From: Kofleriaceae bacterium
GTDB lineage: Bacteria > Myxococcota_A > Polyangia > Haliangiales > Haliangiaceae
Length of the DNA: 5,710 nt
Direction: 5' to 3'
Assembly (NCBI GenBank): GCA_024642805.1
Contig: JAHEAK010000381.1
Coordinates: 1-5,710, forward strand
Below the pieces are notes generated by a model. It was not told where the DNA came from. It ran no database searches and saw only the letters and a list, made by a program, of their open reading frames with translations. Both the position numbers and the translations under genes were made by a program. Below are positions 1 to 5,710 of the stretch, piece after piece. The stretch's first letter is position 1. Each line of letters opens with the position of its first letter.

Positions 1-864
1 GCCGTAGGTATCGGTGATGACGCCACCGCGCGGGCCGAGCTCAACGCCGGCCGCCTCGAGGCCAAGGCCCGCGGTGTTGGGATGCCGACCGGTGGCGAAC
101 ATGACCAGATCGGTTTCATGGTGCTCGCCGCTCAGGCACACGCAGCGCAGACCGGTGTCGGTCTTTTCGATGCGGGTTATTTCCGTGTTGAAGGTCAGCG
201 CCACACCCATCTTGGCCAGGTTGGCGGTGACTTCGCTGCGCAGGTCGTCGTCGAAGCCGCGCAGCGCTTTGTCGCGGTGATGCACCAGCGTGACCTTGGC
301 GCCGAGACCTTGGAAGATGCTGGCGAACTCGACGCCGATGTAGCCGGCACCGACGACGGTGATGCGCTCGGGCAGGCGCTCGAGATGAAAGGCCTCGTTG
401 GAAGTGATGGCCAGCTCGGCACCGGGAATCTCTGGCAGCGTCGGGCGGCCACCGGTGGCGATCAAGATGTGCTTGGCCTGATAGATCTCGCCGCCGACCT
501 CGACCTCGTGAGCGGAGTGCAACCACGCGCGCCCATCGAGGACCTCGACACCTGCCTTCTTCAGCATGTCGATGTAGATGCCGTTGAGGCGATCGATGCG
601 AGCATCCTTGTTGGTCACGAGGGTTGGCCAATCGAAGCTGCCATGCAGGTCCCAGCCGTAGCCCTTGCCATCCTCGAGGGCATGTGAAAAGGCCGAGGCA
701 TAGACGAAGAACTTCTTGGGGACGCAGCCGCTGATGACGCAGGTGCCGCCGTAACGACTCTCCTCGGCGATGGCGACCTTGGCGCCAAGATTGGCGGCGA
801 TGCGCGCAGCACGCACTCCACCCGAGCCGCCACCAATTACGAAGAGGTCTACCGATTTGGCCAT
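1..864 (-). CDS. gor: Glutathione-disulfide reductase (partial, C-terminus beyond window)
   Basis: Probable NADPH-dependent reductase of oxidised glutathione, a cytosolic FAD enzyme that maintains thiol redox balance. The 288 visible residues start MAKSVDLFVIGGGSGG, with the FAD-binding glycine motif at 11-16. The redox-active disulfide is in GGTCVISGCVPKK (Cys42 and Cys47), followed by FFVYASAFSHALEDGKGYGW, which resembles the alpha-proteobacterial/plant type of glutathione reductase. ATGGRP (136-141) and FATGRHPN (256-263) are the usual flavin-domain motifs. The NADPH-binding Rossmann motif is GAGYIGVEF (172-180). Arg202 matches Arg204 of the E. coli enzyme, but the position of Arg198 is His196 with Arg197 next to it. 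The family is about 450 residues long, so the dimerisation domain with the catalytic His-Glu pair lies beyond position 1. The ATG at 864-862 puts the FAD motif at the expected distance; only a weak purine-rich stretch precedes it. Other disulfide reductases, such as dihydrolipoamide dehydrogenase or mercuric reductase, fit the CVxxGCVPKK spacing and following residues less well. Confidence 0.85.
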   Translation of the reverse strand, partial: MAKSVDLFVIGGGSGGVRAARIAANLGAKVAIAEESRYGGTCVISGCVPKKFFVYASAFSHALEDGKGYGWDLHGSFDWPTLVTNKDARIDRLNGIYIDMLKKAGVEVLDGRAWLHSAHEVEVGGEIYQAKHILIATGGRPTLPEIPGAELAITSNEAFHLERLPERITVVGAGYIGVEFASIFQGLGAKVTLVHHRDKALRGFDDDLRSEVTANLAKMGVALTFNTEITRIEKTDTGLRCVCLSGEHHETDLVMFATGRHPNTAGLGLEAAGVELGPRGGVITDTYG

Positions 865-922
865 GCGCCACTCTACCCTGAGTCGTCGTTCCCAGGCAGC
901 GGCTCGCGCGCGAAGATGGTCT

Positions 923-944
923 GTGCGAGCTTCGAAGTGCGAGC
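923..944. repeat. Spaced direct repeat, possible regulator site
   Basis: The 8-mer GTGCGAGC occurs at 923-930 and again at 937-944, separated by TTCGAA. The spacer and its flanks make a perfect 8-bp palindrome, CTTCGAAG, at 930-937. It lies about 60 to 80 bp upstream of the minus-strand start codon at 864. A transcription-factor site is possible, but similar short repeats can arise by chance in GC-rich DNA. Confidence 0.25.
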
Positions 945-991
945 GGGAAGGGCGAGCAGCGCAAGCGATACCCGCAGGCTGCGACCTGTGA

Positions 992-1008
992 GGCTCTGCC
1001 ATAGAGCC
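992..1008. promoter_or_regulatory. 17-bp inverted repeat, candidate operator or hairpin
   Basis: GGCTCT (992-997) and AGAGCC (1003-1008) are perfect inverted copies around a 5-bp centre, GCCAT. Flanking GTG (988-990) and CAC (1008-1010) could extend the pairing with a small bulge. It sits in the divergent spacer, 54 bp before the plus-strand ATG and about 130 bp from the minus-strand start. The size and symmetry suit a dimeric repressor site, or a short hairpin in the 5' leader of the plus-strand gene. No T-run follows, so it does not look like a terminator. Confidence 0.3.
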
Positions 1009-1049
1009 ACAGTCAGGTGCTAGTTCTCGTGTCTGCCTTGTCTAGGTTC

Positions 1050-1073
1050 GAAGATGTCCTCATGGCCATCTTC
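1050..1073 (+). promoter_or_regulatory. Ribosome-binding region and start-codon hairpin of VIT/vWA gene
   Basis: GAAGATG (1050-1056) and CATCTTC (1067-1073) are perfect 7-base inverted copies around a 10-base loop that contains the chosen ATG (1062-1064). The purine-rich GAAGA, the only Shine-Dalgarno-like sequence near this start, is in the 5' arm. In mRNA the fold would bury the ribosome site and expose the start codon in the loop. The pairing is seen directly; a regulatory effect is inference. Confidence 0.3.
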
Positions 1074-4000
1074 CGCACCTGGGCGTTCATTCTGTTCTTT
1101 GCAATCGCATCCTGCGCGGCCCAAGGGATCCGCAGCAGCTATCAGATCTATCCGGTGCGCGCTCCCAGCGCTGCTACCAGCTTTGCCAAACTTGGCGCCG
1201 CCAGCACTCGGGTCTTGGCCGAGAGCTACGCCGAGACATCCGACGCGCCCATTCGCCTAACCGCCAGTGACGGCACGGGCCTCGATCTCGCGTCGCTGCG
1301 CGTACGCACCATCATCGACGGGCCGCTGGCCTTCACCGAGCTGAAGATGGCCTTTCACAATCCGCGCAAGCGCGAGCTGGAAGGACGCTTCGAGATCACC
1401 TTGCCCGATTCGGCGCAGGTCGCGAGGCTTGCGATGAGACAGGGCGATAGCTGGCAGGATGCCGAGGTCGTGGCCAGACGCCGGGCCGAACAGGTCTACG
1501 AGAGCTATCTGCACAGGCAAGTCGATCCTGTTCTGCTCGAGGCCAGCGCCGGCAATCGCTTTCGCGCACGCGTCTATCCTATTCCCGCAAGGGGCGACAA
1601 GGAGATCATCATCTCCTACTCCGAAGTACTGCCCGCCAGCGGCGACTACGAACTTTTCCTGGCTGGCCTGCCCATGATGAGTAAGCTGGATCTGGACGTG
1701 CATCGCGGTAGCCAGCGCGAGCGCTTCGTCAAGCGCGACTATCTCAGTCCCGACAATCTCGTGCTGCCCGGCGACACGCCCGTGGCCAGCGCTGAGCGCG
1801 CAGGTGAACTCATCATGATGCACTGGATCCCCGAAGCGGGGGTGGTCGCGGATGTTCCCGACAAGCTGGTGGTCTTGGTCGATTCCAGCGCCTCGGCTGC
1901 CGGTATCTACGGGCAAGAAGTGCGCTCGCTGCAGGCGCTCGCCAAGGCACTGGCAACGAGCTACGGCGACAAGCTCGAGCTGGAAGTCGGGTGCTACGAC
2001 AACGAGGTGCAGCCGATCTTTGCCGGGCTGGCCAAGGACTATGGTGCTAGCGAGACCGACACGCTGCTGGCGCACGGCGCGCTCGGAGCCTCCAACCTCG
2101 AGGCGGCCCTGCGCTGGGCCGAGGGCCGCGGTCATCGCGTGCTCTTGCTAGGCGACGGCATCGCGACAAGGGGTGCTCGATCCTTTGTCGAGCTGGCCAA
2201 GGTCTACGAAGGCGGCAAGCCCGCTCGCATCGACAGCCTGTCCTTTGCCAGCGCGCGCGACACCCAGCTTCTGGGCCGCATCAGTCGGGAGCTTGGTACG
2301 CGTTCTGGTGTGGTGCTGGCCGCATCGCAGTCTGCTGAGGACTGGGCCCGCGCGCTCGGCTATGCAGCGCCCGAGGAGCTGCGCGTCGAGGTGGCAGGCG
2401 CCACGTGGATCTGGCCGGAGCGGGTGCAAGCGGCACGGGCCGGCGAGGGCGTCATCGCCTTTGCCAAGTTCGAAGCCGAGGGGGCGGCTCGGCTCAGCGA
2501 AATTCGCGTGCAGCTCGAGAGCGACAAGGGCCCCTCGGAGCTGCGTCTGCCGGTCCGCGAGGGCGAGCAAGCCCTCATTCGACGGCAGTGGGCATCGGTG
2601 CAGCTGGCCGCACTGGCCGCGGGCCAGGAAGGCCACTTCAGTGAGTTGCGGCAGGATAAATTAGAAGAACTCTCACATCGCTTCCGAGTGCTGACGGCAA
2701 GTACCTCCTTCTTGATGCTCGAGACCGACTACGACTACGCGATGCACGGCATCGATCGCCAGGAGTCGAGCGAGATCCTGACCGTGGATGCGACTGGGCT
2801 GCGGCGCCTGCGCCACGGCGTGGACGGCGATCGCGAGATCCATTGGCAAGAGGTCATTGCTCGACCCTATGGGACCCAGCAAGTGACCTTCGCAAATCCC
2901 TTGGCCGCTAGCCAAGGACGCCCGGCTTCCGATGAAGGCGAAGGTGATCTAGCCATCGTCGATGGCGGCGAGGCAGGCGCAGCGAGCATGGCAGGCACGG
3001 TTCGCGATCGAGCCACCGGCGACGCGCTGGTCGGCGTCACGGTCATCGCCGTCAATAGCGCTGCCCAGGGCAACTACAACGCCATTAGCGACGAGCAGGG
3101 TCGCTTCAAGATCGCGAACCTGCCAGAGGGGCGCTTCGAGCTCATCCTTATCTACGGCGCTGCCAAAGCCCGCTACAGCGACATTGCGCTGGGTGCTGGC
3201 AAGAGCGCCCACATTTTGGCCAAGCTGGATCTGAGCAGGCCGGCCGGTGAAGTGCAGGAGATCAGAGGCCGCGCTCTCATCGACACCACCAAGACCACGC
3301 AGGGCATGATGATCGAGCGATCCTACGTCGAGCGTGTGCCGATTCCCGGTCGCACCTTCGAGAGCGCTCTCTCGAGCATGCCTGGCGCCCAAGCCGATGG
3401 CGTGGGCGTGAGCTTCAGCGGCTCGACCAGCCTGGAGCATCAATATGTGGTCGATGGCGTGAACACGACCGGGCTCAGCGCGGGCACGATCGGCGCGCCC
3501 TCGTCGCATAGCCAGCGACCGCCGAGAAGCGAGAGTGCCGAGCAGCGTCGCTTTCGCAGCCTGCGAGCCAAGCTGGCCACTGGCGCGCTTGCAGAGGCTC
3601 TCGAGCAGAGCTTGCGCTGGTCGGCACAGAGTCCAACCAACCTCCTGGCACTGTGCGCGCTCGGCGAAGCGCTCCTTGCCAATGGCCACTACAAACTCGC
3701 GGCGCGCGCTTTCGCCTCCATCCTGGATCTCTATCCCTCGCGCGCCGACATGCATCGTGTGGCGGCCGGTTATCTCGCTCGACTCGGCGAGACCGGCAAG
3801 GCCCTTGGTCTCGATGCGCTGCGCTTTGCCAATGAGCGCCGCCCCGATCACGCCCACGGCCTGCGCCTCTTGGCCATGCAGATGGCCGTCGACGGCCAGG
3901 AGAAGGCCGCCATCGAGCTACTCTTGCGCGGCCTCGCCGAGGGCCAGCAGCAAGACAATGTCGGCGTCGCCCGCTTCGCCGCCGCCCGAGAGCTCTTGCG

Positions 4001-4442
4001 CCACGAAGCCGGTGTCATCGCGGCCGCGTGGTTGGCAAGGCAGCCCGATGCCAGTCGCGAGATCAAAGCGCTGCTCGACGAGGCCGGCATCATGGTGCCC
4101 ATGGAGGCCGAGCGCTACGCGGTGCTCAGCTGGGAGAGCGATGTCGCTCGCCTCGATCTCTTGGCCGGTCGCAAGGGGACTGGTTCGGGCAAGGGCGGGC
4201 CGGTCAAGGGCAGGCGCTTCCAAGCTGGCAACATCGGCTACGGTCCCGCCGCCATCTTGCTAGAGGAAGAGCTGAGCGAGCCGGTGCACTTCGACCTCGA
4301 CTTCGCTGACCAGGCCATGATGGGCTACGCCTTTGCCCAGCTGCAGCTGATAACGCTGGATGGCAAGGGCCGCCTGCACGTCGAGACCAGGCCCACCCTG
4401 GTCCTCGATGCCCACGAGCGAGTGGCCATGGGCGGCTTCTGA
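1062..4442 (+). CDS. VIT/vWA-domain exported protein with TonB-plug-like and TPR modules
   Basis: A 1126-residue envelope protein of unknown function. MAIFRTWAFILFFAIASC is a signal peptide ending in a lipobox-like IASC (Cys18; +2 is Ala), so it is probably a lipoprotein; ordinary signal peptidase cleavage after CAA is the alternative. The VIT domain spans about 62-192, with YLHRQVDPVLLE and GNRFRARVYPIPARGDKEI. The vWA domain spans about 266-430, with MIDAS residues DSSAS (274-278), Ser344 in GASNLEAAL and Asp365 in LLLGDG. LSHRFRVLTASTSFLMLE (537-554) is the helical segment usual after vWA in VIT proteins. A carboxypeptidase-regulatory-like beta domain (642-725) and an Oar-like plug piece (730-811) follow. 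TPR-like helices lie at about 826-960, the clearest being 859-893. The C-terminus (1017-1126), with YAVLSWESD, GYGP and DGKGRLHVETRP, resembles DUF2135. The ATG was chosen over the in-frame GTG at 1017 because it places the signal peptide first. Bacterial VIT/vWA proteins are often surface or adhesion-type; that role here is inferred. Confidence 0.85.
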   Translation: MAIFRTWAFILFFAIASCAAQGIRSSYQIYPVRAPSAATSFAKLGAASTRVLAESYAETSDAPIRLTASDGTGLDLASLRVRTIIDGPLAFTELKMAFHNPRKRELEGRFEITLPDSAQVARLAMRQGDSWQDAEVVARRRAEQVYESYLHRQVDPVLLEASAGNRFRARVYPIPARGDKEIIISYSEVLPASGDYELFLAGLPMMSKLDLDVHRGSQRERFVKRDYLSPDNLVLPGDTPVASAERAGELIMMHWIPEAGVVADVPDKLVVLVDSSASAAGIYGQEVRSLQALAKALATSYGDKLELEVGCYDNEVQPIFAGLAKDYGASETDTLLAHGALGASNLEAALRWAEGRGHRVLLLGDGIATRGARSFVELAKVYEGGKPARIDSLSFASARDTQLLGRISRELGTRSGVVLAASQSAEDWARALGYAAPEELRVEVAGATWIWPERVQAARAGEGVIAFAKFEAEGAARLSEIRVQLESDKGPSELRLPVREGEQALIRRQWASVQLAALAAGQEGHFSELRQDKLEELSHRFRVLTASTSFLMLETDYDYAMHGIDRQESSEILTVDATGLRRLRHGVDGDREIHWQEVIARPYGTQQVTFANPLAASQGRPASDEGEGDLAIVDGGEAGAASMAGTVRDRATGDALVGVTVIAVNSAAQGNYNAISDEQGRFKIANLPEGRFELILIYGAAKARYSDIALGAGKSAHILAKLDLSRPAGEVQEIRGRALIDTTKTTQGMMIERSYVERVPIPGRTFESALSSMPGAQADGVGVSFSGSTSLEHQYVVDGVNTTGLSAGTIGAPSSHSQRPPRSESAEQRRFRSLRAKLATGALAEALEQSLRWSAQSPTNLLALCALGEALLANGHYKLAARAFASILDLYPSRADMHRVAAGYLARLGETGKALGLDALRFANERRPDHAHGLRLLAMQMAVDGQEKAAIELLLRGLAEGQQQDNVGVARFAAARELLRHEAGVIAAAWLARQPDASREIKALLDEAGIMVPMEAERYAVLSWESDVARLDLLAGRKGTGSGKGGPVKGRRFQAGNIGYGPAAILLEEELSEPVHFDLDFADQAMMGYAFAQLQLITLDGKGRLHVETRPTLVLDAHERVAMGGF
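2985..3494 (+). other. Barrel-less Oar-type receptor module within the VIT/vWA gene
   Basis: Residues 642-725 contain GTVRDRATGDALVGVTV and DEQGRFKIANLPEGRFEL, the pattern of a carboxypeptidase-regulatory-like domain. Residues 730-811 continue with ALIDTTKTTQGMMIERSYV, RVPIPGRTFESALSSMPGAQ, VSFSGSTSLEHQYVVDGVNT and TGLSAGTIG. That is the order seen at the N-terminus of Oar-like TonB-dependent receptors (regulatory domain, then plug). Only the first part of the plug is present. A Pro/Ser/Arg-rich linker (812-824) follows, then TPR-like helices in place of the rest of the plug and the barrel. The reading frame stays open throughout. Confidence 0.7.
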
Positions 4443-4451
4443 AATCGCTTC

Positions 4452-4528
4452 GGCAGGCTCGGCACGCCTTTCTCAAGGAGCAGCGGCACCGCGGGCGTTG
4501 GTCCGCGCCTGCCATGTGCTAGCCTGCC
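4452..4528. repeat. Inverted and direct 7-mers in the spacer before the carboxylase gene
   Basis: GGCAGGC (4452-4458) is the exact reverse complement of GCCTGCC, which occurs at 4507-4513 and 4522-4528. Between them, GCGGGC (4491-4496) and GTCCGC (4501-4506) can form a 6-pair stem with one G-U pair around GTTG. The second GCCTGCC ends 3 bases before the downstream GTG start. No T-run follows any stem, so an intrinsic terminator is not supported. The rest of the 89-bp spacer (4443-4531) shows no recognisable promoter. Confidence 0.25.
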
Positions 4529-4531
4529 GCC

Positions 4532-5710
<1,179 letters not shown>

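Larger units (their letters stand above)
865..1061. promoter_or_regulatory. Divergent intergenic region between gor-type gene and VIT/vWA gene
   Basis: This 197-bp stretch separates two divergently transcribed genes and should hold promoters for both. I see no convincing -35/-10 pair on either strand, which is common in GC-rich genomes with non-E. coli-like promoters. It contains a 17-bp inverted repeat and a spaced direct repeat, listed separately. A GTG at 1017 is in frame with the downstream gene and without an intervening stop, so part of this region could be read as coding if that start were used. The extra 15 residues would displace the signal peptide from the N-terminus, so I treat it as non-coding. 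Confidence 0.5.

Noticed and set aside
82..964. Open frames at 82-687 (plus) and 116-964 (minus, another frame)
   Set aside because: Both overlap the glutathione-reductase frame, which holds the FAD, disulfide and NADPH motifs.
1257..2135. 292-codon open frame on the minus strand inside the VIT/vWA gene
   Set aside because: Its product shows no recognisable domain, and the plus strand carries clear VIT and vWA motifs. Long antisense frames are expected with G/C-rich third positions.
2653..2672. A/T-rich patch within the VIT/vWA gene as a sign of insertion
   Set aside because: It is only about 20 bases, stays in frame and encodes DKLEELS in a family-conserved helical segment, so it is ordinary codon variation.
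2949..3857. 302-codon open frame on the minus strand
   Set aside because: It is opposite the regulatory-like, plug and TPR modules; its translation has no family resemblance and is best explained as a shadow.
4443..4531. Intrinsic terminator after the VIT/vWA gene
   Set aside because: Stems can be drawn, but no T-run follows; read-through into the carboxylase gene cannot be excluded.

Overview
The window holds three protein-coding genes on GC-rich DNA whose third codon positions are strongly G/C. No tRNA, rRNA, CRISPR array, insertion sequence or phage gene was seen. The Oar-like TonB-receptor modules, the VIT/vWA protein and the base composition suggest a myxobacterial or other delta-proteobacterial-type chromosome. 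This is an inference from protein style only.

Layout: (1) positions 1-864, minus strand, hold the first 288 residues of a glutathione-reductase-type flavoprotein disulfide reductase whose C-terminal dimerisation part lies outside the window. (2) Positions 865-1061 are a divergent intergenic region with a 17-bp inverted repeat and a spaced 8-bp direct repeat, the only regulatory candidates there. (3) Positions 1062-4442, plus strand, encode a 1126-residue exported, probably lipid-anchored protein. Its modules in order are a VIT domain, a vWA domain with a MIDAS motif, a carboxypeptidase-regulatory-like domain, the first part of an Oar-type TonB-receptor plug, TPR-like helices and a C-terminal DUF2135-like segment. 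(4) Positions 4443-4531 are a short spacer. (5) Positions 4532-5710, plus strand, hold the first 393 residues of an acyl-CoA carboxylase carboxyltransferase subunit.

The outer genes look like cytosolic housekeeping metabolism: thiol redox balance and acyl-CoA carboxylation. Nothing in the sequence ties them to the central gene. The central gene is the interesting one. It carries the two N-terminal modules of an Oar-like TonB-dependent receptor without a beta-barrel, placed inside a vWA adhesion-type protein. It may be an envelope adaptor or adhesion protein, but its function cannot be read from sequence alone.
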